The notes below the pieces were generated by a model. The model saw only the letters and a list, made by a program, of their open reading frames with translations. It did no database searches and had not been told where the DNA came from. From positions 39,720 through 103,719 of the forward strand of contig JAJCYD010000005.1 of the NCBI GenBank assembly GCA_029263125.1: a stretch of 64,000 nt of DNA, read 5' to 3'. Below, in pieces: positions 45,024-52,754 of the stretch; positions within the stretch are counted from its first letter, which is position 1, and each line of letters opens with the position of its first letter. Both the position numbers and the translations under genes were made by a program. Source of the DNA: Solirubrobacteraceae bacterium. GTDB taxonomy: Bacteria; Actinomycetota; Thermoleophilia; Solirubrobacterales; Solirubrobacteraceae.

Positions 45024-45805
45024 GCGCGCAGGACGGCGACGAGGTCCAGGCAGCCGCCGAGTTCGCCGGCCGCGGCGCGGCGCAGCGCGAAGTCGCGCAC
45101 GTCGATCGCGGGCGTGAAGCGGTCGTAGAAGGGCTTGGTGAGGCCGAGGCGCCGGTGGACGGCGTCCCAGCCAAGGCGCAGCGCGCCGGCATGCAACGCG
45201 AGCTTGCGCGCGTGGAACAGGCCGTGCAAGTCGACGGATGGGAAGTGCGCGCGACAGAGCGCCGCGAACTCCTCGGGGCGGTACTCGTGAACATGCCACG
45301 GGTTGCCCGAGCGCTCGGCGCCCGGCGGGGCGAGCGTCAGGACGTTGGGCGTCGAGACGAACGCGACGCCGCCCGGCCCGACGAGCGCCTTGAATCGGTC
45401 GAGGATCTCGCCCGCGTTGCGAACGTGCTCGATCGTCTGCAGGAAGACGATCGCGTCGCACGGCTCGTCGAAGGTCTCCACGAGCGTGCGCTCGAAGCGC
45501 AGGCCGTCGTGCGAGTAGCGCAGCCGCGCGTGCTCGTGGGCCTCGGGATTGGCGTCGACCCCGACGACCGTGGCGGCGCCGCCACGGGCCAGCACGTCAG
45601 AGCCATAGCCCTCGCCGCACGCAAGGTCGGCGACGCGCAGCCCCGCGACGTGGCGAGCGATCCACTCGTAGACGACGAGGTGGCGCTGAAACCAGTAGTT
45701 CTCCTCGGGCACGTCGGGCAGCGTCCGCTCGCCCGTGAGCGCCAGCGGCGGCACCCCCGGCGGCTGGTCGCGCTGCTCGAAGAGCATGGGTGGCGCATCG
45801 GTCAC
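45020..45805 (-). CDS. Class I SAM-dependent methyltransferase coupled to GH57
   Basis: 261 residues from a GTG with a TAGGCT -10-like box 9 nt upstream. The SAM fold is shown by VADLACGEGYGSDVLAR, VVGVDANPEAHEHARLRY, VFLQTIEHVRNAGEIL and GGVAFVSTPNVLTLAPPGAE. Its tight coupling with a GH57 enzyme mirrors mycobacterial Rv3030, a methyltransferase of methylglucose lipopolysaccharide assembly. A sugar 6-O-methyl or similar acceptor is inference. Confidence 0.88.
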   Translation of the reverse strand: MTDAPPMLFEQRDQPPGVPPLALTGERTLPDVPEENYWFQRHLVVYEWIARHVAGLRVADLACGEGYGSDVLARGGAATVVGVDANPEAHEHARLRYSHDGLRFERTLVETFDEPCDAIVFLQTIEHVRNAGEILDRFKALVGPGGVAFVSTPNVLTLAPPGAERSGNPWHVHEYRPEEFAALCRAHFPSVDLHGLFHARKLALHAGALRLGWDAVHRRLGLTKPFYDRFTPAIDVRDFALRRAAAGELGGCLDLVAVLRA

Positions 45806-45885
45806 GGGCGCGCCAGCCTACGCGGCCATGGGGCGCGCGGCGGCGGCCGCCGCATCGGCCGCCCGCGCGTGTCAGCCTGGACGGC

Positions 45886-47361
45886 GTGAGCCTCCGCGTG
45901 CGCGCAACGATGTTGGCGGCGGCGCTCGCGCTCGCGCTCGCGGCGGCGGTGGCGGCGTGCGGCGAGAACGACGACGAGCGGCCGGCCGCTGCGGCGGTCG
46001 TGACGATCCTGCAGGACGACGCCGAGCTGCTACACCGCTCGCCGCGACGGATCGCCGCGACGCTCGACGACGTGCGCGACCTCGGCGTCGACTGGGTGCG
46101 GGTGACCGCCGGCTGGTCGACGATCGCCCCCGACCCGCGATCGGCGAAGCGGCCGGACTTCGACGCCGCCGACTCCACGACGTATCCAGCGGGCGCCTGG
46201 AGCAGCATCGATCGCCTCCAGGCGATGGCGCGCGGGCGCGGCCTGCGCCTGGCGATCGACATCGCCTTCTGGGCGCCGCGCTGGGCCGTCGGCACGCCCG
46301 CCCGGCTGCCCGATCGCGAGCGCGACACGATCGACGCGTCCGACTACGCCGACTTCGCCGAGGCGGTCGCGCGGCGGTATCCGCGATCGGCCGCCTTCAC
46401 GGTCTGGAACGAGCCCAACCACAACGCCTTTTTGCTCCCGCAGTGGGAGCGCGCGGGCGACGGCTGGCGCCCCGCGTCGCCGCACCGCTACCGCGAGATG
46501 CTCGAGGCGGCGGTGCCGCGGATCAGGGCGGCGGCTCCCGACGCGCTCGTCCTGATCGGCGCGACGTCCTCCGTCGGCAGCGAGCAGGGCAGCGGCCCGA
46601 ACGAGCGCATGGCGCCGCTGACGTTCCTGCGTGCGCTGGCCTGCGTCGACGAGGCGGGCGATCCGCTGGATGTGCCGGCGTGCGAGCGCTTCAAGCCCCT
46701 GCCCGGCGACGGCTGGTCCCATCATCCCTACGCGCTGGAGTTGGCGCCGTGGCAGAGCGACCCGCGTCCCGACAACGTCCGCATGGGCGATCTCGACCGT
46801 CTCACGTCGCTGCTTGCCCGACTGCACGCCGCCGGACGCACGCGCAGCGATCTGCCGCTGTACCTAACCGAGTCCGGGTACCAGACCTCCCCGCCGGACC
46901 CCACATGGGACGTCAGCCTCGCCGACCAGGCGCGCTGGCTGCCCGAGGGCGAGCGCATCGCGCGGCGCCAGCCGACGCTTCGCAGCGTGTCGCAGTTCCT
47001 GCACCGCGACCTGCCCGAGCGGCGCGGCCGAGATCTGAAGACCCGCTGGCGCGACTACCAGTCGGGCCTGCTCTTCATCGACGGCCGACCCAAGCCCGCC
47101 CATGCGTCCTTTGCCCTGTCGCTCGTCGCGCGGCGCGCACCCGGCGGGAAGGTCGCCTTCTGGGGGCTCGTGCGTCGCGGCTCGGGGTCCAGGGCGGCAA
47201 CGGTCAGCGTGCGTGAACCCGGCGGAGGCTGGCGCGAGATCGTCAGCGCCCGGACGCGCGCGGACGGTACGTTCGACGCAAGCGCGTCCGTGGACCCCTC
47301 GCACACGTTTCGCCTGCGCAGTGGCGGACGCGTCGGCGCGCCGCTGCGGGGCGCCCGCTGA
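45886..47361 (+). CDS. Lipoprotein glycoside-hydrolase-like protein (clan GH-A/GH39-like)
   Basis: A GTG at 45886 gives 491 residues; earlier starts overlap the divergent methyltransferase gene. The signal ALALALAAAVAACGEND ends in a lipobox (AAC). The TIM barrel includes DLGVDWVRVTAGWSTIAP, the acid/base Glu in FTVWNEPNHNAF and the likely nucleophile in PLYLTESGYQT. A C-terminal beta-sandwich (residues ~400-491) may be a carbohydrate-binding module. It is similar in plan to the secreted protein at 3.9 kb. The substrate is unknown. Confidence 0.82.
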   Translation: MSLRVRATMLAAALALALAAAVAACGENDDERPAAAAVVTILQDDAELLHRSPRRIAATLDDVRDLGVDWVRVTAGWSTIAPDPRSAKRPDFDAADSTTYPAGAWSSIDRLQAMARGRGLRLAIDIAFWAPRWAVGTPARLPDRERDTIDASDYADFAEAVARRYPRSAAFTVWNEPNHNAFLLPQWERAGDGWRPASPHRYREMLEAAVPRIRAAAPDALVLIGATSSVGSEQGSGPNERMAPLTFLRALACVDEAGDPLDVPACERFKPLPGDGWSHHPYALELAPWQSDPRPDNVRMGDLDRLTSLLARLHAAGRTRSDLPLYLTESGYQTSPPDPTWDVSLADQARWLPEGERIARRQPTLRSVSQFLHRDLPERRGRDLKTRWRDYQSGLLFIDGRPKPAHASFALSLVARRAPGGKVAFWGLVRRGSGSRAATVSVREPGGGWREIVSARTRADGTFDASASVDPSHTFRLRSGGRVGAPLRGAR

Positions 47362-47368
47362 TCGACCC

Positions 47369-48421
47369 TCAGGCAGCTTGGCGAGCGCGCAGATCCAGGT
47401 AGCGCGCGCGGTCGTCGAAGGTCGCGCGCAGCGAGGTCTCGACGTCTTCGAGGAACTCCTCGCGGTAGCTGGCCTCCGTCAGCACCGCGATCGCGTAGTA
47501 CAGGCCGCTGAACGCCGCCAGCGCGCCGGACACCTTGACGAGCTCGACGCTGAGCCAGCCCTGCCCGGCGATCGCGCGCGGCGGATGGCCGATCCACACC
47601 TCGATGACGTGCGGCGTGATCGCCAGCGCCCCGAACGCCACGAAGAACAGCCCGACCAGCACCGACACGACGAGCACCTGCAGCCCCTGGCTGACGAACA
47701 TCACGAGGCCGACGTTGAAGCGCTGGCGCCGGCGCAGTGGCGGCTGCGCGCCGACCTCGCGCTCCAGCTCGCGCGCCTCCTTCGGCAGCCGCGATGCGAT
47801 GAAGACCGATCCGAGCACGCAGAACAGGCCGATCACACCGGCCAGGGCCGGGTCTGAGACGTCGGAGAAGACCTGCCACATCTCGGCGTTGATGAACAGG
47901 ACGATCATGAAGATCAGCAGCACCGGCACGGCGCGCGTCAGCAGCACGAGCGACGCGGCGAGCTGTTCGACGACGCGCTGGCCCGCCCAGCGCACGATCG
48001 ACAGCAGGCCGATGCCGATCACGCCATAGATCAGGGCGAGCAGCAGCGCGTTGCCCGCCGCGGTGACCAGCGCGCTGACCACCTGCCCGCCGAAGATCAC
48101 CGGCAGCAGGGAGGGGATCAGCACGAAGCCCGCCAGCTCGACGGGCCCGACGCGGTCTGGCACCGACAGCGCCTTGCGCCCGTGGCTGCGGTTGACGACC
48201 GCCAGCCCTCCGAGCGCCACCGCCAAGCCCCCGGCGAGCGCGAGCGCGTTGGCCCACCACGGCCAGTCCAGCTGCACCGCGCCAAGCACCTGGAAGCCGA
48301 AGACCAGCGCGAGCAGCGGCACCGCGCGCGTGAAGATGTCGTCGTAGGCGGAGTAGTCCTCGATCAGCAACGGCAGACCGGCGCGACGCAGGCGCCGCTC
48401 GTACGCCGCGAGGTCGCTCAT
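47369..48421 (-). CDS. Polytopic membrane protein of unknown function
   Basis: 350 residues with about seven hydrophobic segments. The N-terminal cytosolic SDLAAYERRLRRAGLP is followed by paired helices (AVPLLALVFGFQVLGAV, ALALAGGLAVALGGL) and later a charged loop KEARELEREVGAQPP. No catalytic motif. TATCCT is 6 nt before the ATG, so it is probably a monocistronic leaderless gene. It converges on the GH lipoprotein gene with 7 nt between stops. Confidence 0.8.
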   Translation of the reverse strand: MSDLAAYERRLRRAGLPLLIEDYSAYDDIFTRAVPLLALVFGFQVLGAVQLDWPWWANALALAGGLAVALGGLAVVNRSHGRKALSVPDRVGPVELAGFVLIPSLLPVIFGGQVVSALVTAAGNALLLALIYGVIGIGLLSIVRWAGQRVVEQLAASLVLLTRAVPVLLIFMIVLFINAEMWQVFSDVSDPALAGVIGLFCVLGSVFIASRLPKEARELEREVGAQPPLRRRQRFNVGLVMFVSQGLQVLVVSVLVGLFFVAFGALAITPHVIEVWIGHPPRAIAGQGWLSVELVKVSGALAAFSGLYYAIAVLTEASYREEFLEDVETSLRATFDDRARYLDLRARQAA

Positions 48422-48453
48422 CGGCGCAGGATATGCGCCGCCCGCCCGCGGGG

Positions 48454-49785
48454 TCAGCGCACGACGAGCGTCGTGCGTCCGGCGATCGTGCCCGGGTACT
48501 GCAGGTTGCCGCCCGGGCTGGGATGCGGCGACTGGGTGCGCAGGCTCACGGTGATCGTGTAGCGACCCGGGCGTAGCCTGCGGGGCGCCATGACGTTCTT
48601 GACGATCCTGTGCCCGGCGGGGATGTTGCGATCGGTGCTGCTCCCGCTGGCCCCGTCACAGCAGGGCCGGCCGCTACGGGGCGGCTTGACCATGACGTTG
48701 TAGGCACTCAGACGATCGCGAACCGCGACGCGCGCGACGAACGACACGCGAATCTCCCTGGGTCCGATCGCCGTGGCGGTCACCTTCGTGCGCACGTCAT
48801 CTGGCTGTGCCTGAGGGATCGCCACGAAGCCCGGCGGATCGGGGCAGCCGCCCGTTCTCCTGCCGTTGTCGATGATCGTCGCGACCTTGACGTCGCAGCG
48901 GGCTGTGTCGCCATAGCGCACGCTCGTGATGACGCGCGATGCCGGCGTCATGGCGGACAGGGACCCGCCGTCCTGGGTGTAGCTGCGGGAGAAGCGGGCG
49001 ATGTTCGCGTATCGGGGGTTCTTCATCACGTGCTCGGGAAACGCCGCCGGCTTCAGCGGAGGCCCGACCACGAGGTAGCCGCCGCCTTCGCCCAACGTCG
49101 GTGCCGTCCTAAAGCGCGCCCCGTCGCGGTAGGTGATGCTCGTCGCCTCGGGACCGAGCAGCCCGAAGTCGACCGACCGCAGGTGCGTGGGATCGATCGG
49201 GTCGGGCGCGGGTTCGGACGGCCTTCCAACCGTCCGCGCGTCCCGGCATCCACTCCCACGGCATGGTTCGCCACTGGCGAGGTAGGCGTTGTCGTGGTGG
49301 GTCAGATAGGCGTTGCCGGCGCCGTCGGGCGGAAAGCACTGGGCGTGGATGCTCGGTCGCAGCTCGTGGAAGCGGCCGTCGTTGCCAAAGGACCCGTCGC
49401 GTCCGAGCACGCCGAGCTTGCCCTCGTAGACGCGCCCGATCTGCAGGCATGCCATGCCACGTGTCGTGCGGAAGCTGCGCAGGCCCCATGGCAGGTCGCC
49501 GTCGGGATCCTCGATCGACGCCGTCAGCATCCGCACGCTTGCGGGCACGGGCGTCCCGACGCCGGTGCCGCTGACGGGAGCGCCGCGCTGGTAGGCGACC
49601 GGAGAACCCTGCGAGATCAGCGCGCTCGCGGCCCATGCGGTTGCGGCGAGGCTTGGCAGCGCGACGATCGCGGCGAGCAGGCCGAACGAGCGACGCCGGC
49701 GCCTGGACTTGACGGCGCCGGCCAGCTGGCGCCGGGCGGCGGCGTCGAGCTCATCTCCAAGGCGATCGAAGGGATTCTCATCCAT
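48454..49785 (-). CDS. Single-pass membrane protein, probable partner of the ECF sigma factor
   Basis: 443 residues. A ~33-residue basic cytosolic head (MDENPFDRLGDELDAAARRQL) precedes one membrane helix (FGLLAAIVALPSLAATAWAASALI) and a long extracytoplasmic domain with many Cys (GMACLQIGR, QCFPPDG, CRGSGCRD, CPDPPG, PCCDG) and an Ig-like C-terminus. It starts inside the sigma-factor gene's last codons (8-nt overlap), the place where anti-sigma factors usually lie. It has no zinc anti-sigma HxxxCxxC motif, so an anti-sigma role is inference. Confidence 0.72.
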   Translation of the reverse strand: MDENPFDRLGDELDAAARRQLAGAVKSRRRRRSFGLLAAIVALPSLAATAWAASALISQGSPVAYQRGAPVSGTGVGTPVPASVRMLTASIEDPDGDLPWGLRSFRTTRGMACLQIGRVYEGKLGVLGRDGSFGNDGRFHELRPSIHAQCFPPDGAGNAYLTHHDNAYLASGEPCRGSGCRDARTVGRPSEPAPDPIDPTHLRSVDFGLLGPEATSITYRDGARFRTAPTLGEGGGYLVVGPPLKPAAFPEHVMKNPRYANIARFSRSYTQDGGSLSAMTPASRVITSVRYGDTARCDVKVATIIDNGRRTGGCPDPPGFVAIPQAQPDDVRTKVTATAIGPREIRVSFVARVAVRDRLSAYNVMVKPPRSGRPCCDGASGSSTDRNIPAGHRIVKNVMAPRRLRPGRYTITVSLRTQSPHPSPGGNLQYPGTIAGRTTLVVR

Positions 49786-50326
49786 CGGTGCTCTCCTTCA
49801 TGCGAGTGTGCAGTGCGCGCAGCCCGCGGCTGACGCGCTGGCGGACGACGCTCTGCGAGCAGCGCAGCCGCTCGGCGATCTCCTCGTAGGTCGATCCATC
49901 AAGGTGGCGGGCCTCGATCGCCTGGCGCTGCTCGGCAGGCAGCTCGGCGAGCGCCGCGACGGCCGGTCCGGGCTCCTCTGCCTCCAAGAACGTGATGTCG
50001 TGGCTGGACAGCTCGATCGGCTGCATCTCCAGCGATCGGCGCACGCGATCGTCGACTCGGCGGCGTCGCAGCGAGGCCGACAGCGTGTCGCGGGCAATCG
50101 CGAACAGCCAGGCCTCCGCCGGCTGCGGACGCGGCTCGTAGCGCGGGACGGCGGCGAGCGCGGCGGCGAACGTCTCGGCGGTCAAGTCGAACGCGACCTC
50201 GCCCGAGCGCACACGGCGACGGAAGTAGGCGTGGACCGCCGGGACGTGGCGGCGATAGAAGACGCCGAAGGCGGCGGCGTCGCTTCTCGCCGCGACGAGC
50301 AGTTCGTCGTCTGAGAGAGGGTCCAC
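49778..50326 (-). CDS. ECF-type RNA polymerase sigma factor
   Basis: 182 residues from the GTG at 50326; the ORF-track start 560 nt upstream is not supported. Region 2 is FGVFYRRHVPAVHAYFRRR ... LTAETFAAALAAVPRY ... AWLFAIARDTLSASLRRR, and region 4 is ALAELPAEQRQAIEARHLDGSTYEEIAERLRCSQSVVRQRVSRGLRAL, with the helix-turn-helix for -35 recognition. It overlaps its membrane partner gene. The target regulon cannot be read here. Confidence 0.94.
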   Translation of the reverse strand: MDPLSDDELLVAARSDAAAFGVFYRRHVPAVHAYFRRRVRSGEVAFDLTAETFAAALAAVPRYEPRPQPAEAWLFAIARDTLSASLRRRRVDDRVRRSLEMQPIELSSHDITFLEAEEPGPAVAALAELPAEQRQAIEARHLDGSTYEEIAERLRCSQSVVRQRVSRGLRALHTRMKESTDG

Positions 50327-50337
50327 GAGAGGTTGTA

Positions 50338-50362
50338 TGTCACGCGGACGCCGGTTGTGACA
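50338..50362 (-). promoter_or_regulatory. Inverted repeat upstream of the ECF sigma gene
   Basis: TGTCAC-(13 nt)-GTGACA is a perfect 6-bp-arm inverted repeat starting 12 nt upstream of the sigma-factor GTG. It could be an operator for a dimeric regulator, or chance. The rest of the 290-bp divergent gap (50327-50615) shows no gene to me, apart from the TAGACT box at 50602 for the LON-domain gene. Confidence 0.35.
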
Positions 50363-50615
50363 GGTCAGCCGGCGGCCCGCGGCTGGAACTCCTGCCGCGC
50401 AGTGTCGGGATGCGACAGCAGCACCTGCGTAGACACGCGCGCCAGCACGGCCGGCGGATCCACGCCGCCGCGCCCGCTCCCCGCGCCGAGCGGCGCGCTG
50501 CTGGCATTCGGCGGCCGAGATGCGGCCCCGGCGCAGGTAGGGCGACAGGCCGCTGGTGCCGCGGTCGCCGGCGAGCATGCGATGCGCCCACGTCTCGTTC
50601 GTAGACTCATGACGC

Positions 50616-51242
50616 ATGCCCGATCGCGCCGTCGAGGACTTCCCGATCTTCCCGCTGAGCCTCGTCGCGCTGCCACATGAGTTCGTGCCATTGCACATCT
50701 TCGAGCCGAAGTACCGCACGATGTTCGCCGAGGTCCTCGCCACGGAGTCGGAGTTCGGGATCGTGAGGTCGACCGAGGACGGGCTCGCGCCGGTGGGGTG
50801 TGCGTGCGAGGTCGCGAAGATCATCGAGCGCATGGACGACGGGCGCCTGAACGTGCTCACGCGTGGCACGCGACCGTTTCGCATCATCGTCGAGCAGGAC
50901 GACCTCCCCTATCCGGCCGCCACCGTCGAGTTCCTGCAGGACGTCGCCGAGGTGACCGACGACGACGCGGTGCAAGCCGCGCGGGATGCCTATGCCGAGC
51001 TCGTCGTGCAGGCGACCGAGAGCGATCCCGACCTCGACGACATCGCCGCCAAGAGCGCCTTCGAGATGGCGGCGACCGTCGACTTCGGCCTCGACGCCAA
51101 GCAGGGTCTGCTCGCCCTGCGCTCCGAGAACGCCCGCATGCGCCTCGCCACGCGCCTCTTCCGAGCGGCGACCAAGCGGCTGGACTTCGTCGAGCGCGCG
51201 CAGGCCAAGGCACGGTCCAACGGCAAGGTGCGCTTCGGCTGA
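50616..51242 (+). CDS. LON N-terminal (substrate-binding) domain protein
   Basis: 208 residues equal to the isolated N-terminal domain of Lon: FPIFPLSLVALPHEFVPLHIFEPKYR, FGIVRSTEDGLAPVGCACEVAKI, then a helical bundle (LENARMRLATRLFR-like). It lacks the AAA+ and Ser-Lys protease domains. Free-standing LON domains are common in Actinobacteria and their role is unclear; adaptor or substrate-binding functions are possible. TAGACT 8 nt before the ATG suggests a leaderless mRNA. Confidence 0.92.
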   Translation: MPDRAVEDFPIFPLSLVALPHEFVPLHIFEPKYRTMFAEVLATESEFGIVRSTEDGLAPVGCACEVAKIIERMDDGRLNVLTRGTRPFRIIVEQDDLPYPAATVEFLQDVAEVTDDDAVQAARDAYAELVVQATESDPDLDDIAAKSAFEMAATVDFGLDAKQGLLALRSENARMRLATRLFRAATKRLDFVERAQAKARSNGKVRFG

Positions 51243-51356
51243 GCTGCGCTCAGGCTCGCGCGGATCGGGCGATGCGGAAACCGACCCGAACGTCCGCACC
51301 ACCGTGTCGCGCGCTCGGCGGGCGTCGCCGCGTCGACGCGATTTCGCCAGTGAGGG

Positions 51357-52298
51357 TCAGATCGCGGGCGGCCCTGTCGTACGAGGGCTTGCGTCATCGT
51401 CGTGGCGGCCGGGCGGACGCGCGCCGCGCCGCCATGGCAGGCGGCCCTCGGCGGCGATCCACGATCCGGCGAGGATCAGGCAGAGCCCGAGCACCGCGCC
51501 GGCCGTCAGCGGCTCGTCCAGCAGCCAGACGCCGTAGACGACCGCGAAGCCCGGCACGAGGTAGGTGACCAACGACGCCCGGCTGGGTCCGACCTCGCCG
51601 ATCAGCGTGTAGAAGATGAGAAACGCGACCCCCGTGCCACCGGCGCCGAGCAGCAGCAGCGAGCCGATCGCCGTCGCCGCAGGCATCGTCTCGGGCACCC
51701 TCAGCAGTGCCGCGGGCGCGAGGACGATGCTGCCCACCAGCAGCGTCCCCGCCGCCACCCCCAGCGGCGGGACGCCGCGCAGATGGCGCTTGACGTAGAG
51801 GACGCCGATCGCATAGCCCACCGATGCCAGCAGGACCATCAGACCACCCGCGAGCGCGGCCTCGTCGCCGCTGAGATCCAAGCCGAACAGCAGCACGACG
51901 CCGAGGATCCCGAGCACCAGGCCGATGACCGCGACGCCGCGCGGACGCTCGTCGGCATCCAGCCGCGCCGCGAGCATCGCGGTGAAGATTGGCACGGAGG
52001 CGACGAGGATCCCGGCCAGCGAGGAGGCGATGTGCCGCTCGCCGTAGGTGATGAGGAGAAACGGCACGGCGACCTGCACCAGCGCCACGAACGTGATGGC
52101 GCCCCAGCGTCCTCGCAGCGCCCCGAGCGCACGGGAGCCCAGCGCGATCGGGACGAGCACGACCGCGCCGAGCGCCAGCCGCGCGAAGACCACGAAGATC
52201 GGATGCACGCCGCCGTCCAGCGACACCTTGATCAAGAGGTACGACCCGCCCCACAGCGCCGCGAGCGATGCCATCAGCAGCCACGAGCGCCGAGTCAT
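51357..52298 (-). CDS. EamA/DMT-family drug/metabolite exporter
   Basis: 313 residues with ten helices in two repeated EamA halves (SLAALWGGSYLLIKVSLDGG ... and VIGLVLGILGVVLLFGL ... LGAGGTGVAFLIFYTLIGEVG). The characteristic WGGSYLLIK near the N-terminus and YLVPGFAVVYGVWLLDEPLT near the end are typical. The tail is polar and long (~30 residues). The substrate is unknown; it could be an amino acid or other metabolite. It lies 6 nt after the lipoprotein gene on the same strand. Confidence 0.92.
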   Translation of the reverse strand: MTRRSWLLMASLAALWGGSYLLIKVSLDGGVHPIFVVFARLALGAVVLVPIALGSRALGALRGRWGAITFVALVQVAVPFLLITYGERHIASSLAGILVASVPIFTAMLAARLDADERPRGVAVIGLVLGILGVVLLFGLDLSGDEAALAGGLMVLLASVGYAIGVLYVKRHLRGVPPLGVAAGTLLVGSIVLAPAALLRVPETMPAATAIGSLLLLGAGGTGVAFLIFYTLIGEVGPSRASLVTYLVPGFAVVYGVWLLDEPLTAGAVLGLCLILAGSWIAAEGRLPWRRGARPPGRHDDDASPRTTGPPAI

Positions 52299-52304
52299 GG
52301 GTCC

Positions 52305-52754
52305 TCAGCGCTCGAGCTTGCAGGTGTCGATCGCCAACCGCCGGACGAAGCGCACGGTGCGCGGCAGGATTCGCGGGAGCTGGGCGGTGTCGGGGAACCG
52401 CAGGATGCCGTCCTCGGTGCGGATCGCGAAGCTGAAGATCTGAGCCGGCGGCGCCGTGGGGACCGTGACCGCGCCCGATTGCACGAGCCGCAGATCATCG
52501 GTGATGTCGCGCGCCTCGATCGTCTGCTCGCTGGTCAGCGGCAGCGCCGGCGCCCCGTTGCAGCGCACGCTTGTGTCCGAGACGAGCATGTCGAGCTTCG
52601 CGCCCGGCACGCTGCCGGTGCGCTCGACGACGAAGAGATCCGGCGACGGCGTGCCGCAGCCGCCGATCGCGGCCACCGCGGCCGCGACGCCGAGCAGCGT
52701 GGGCGTCTTGCGCATGCGATGCATGCCAAACCCGCCCAGGCGGCGCGCGTTCAC
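52305..52754 (-). CDS. Small lipoprotein, coupled to gamma-glutamyltranspeptidase
   Basis: I choose the GTG at 52754 because it overlaps the ggt stop (GTGA), giving 149 residues; the ATG at 52715 is an alternative that keeps the signal peptide (KTPTLLGVAAAVAAIGGCG, lipobox IGGC). The mature domain has one clear Cys pair (RCNG and DTCKLER). No family recognised. The first 15 codons fall in an element resembling the 72-bp repeats at 23.2 kb. Confidence 0.75.
   Translation of the reverse strand: MNARRLGGFGMHRMRKTPTLLGVAAAVAAIGGCGTPSPDLFVVERTGSVPGAKLDMLVSDTSVRCNGAPALPLTSEQTIEARDITDDLRLVQSGAVTVPTAPPAQIFSFAIRTEDGILRFPDTAQLPRILPRTVRFVRRLAIDTCKLER
52699..52743 (-). repeat. Dispersed copy of the 23.2-kb repeat element inside a lipoprotein gene
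   Basis: The minus strand shares GCCTGGGCGGGTTT, then GCA, GCATGC and CGCCC with repeat unit 2 at 23.2 kb, in the same order and near-identical spacing. It has the same arm pairing (TGGGCG...CGCCCA). It overlaps the lipoprotein's start, and both in-frame translations read GGF....MxK.P. Confidence 0.6.
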
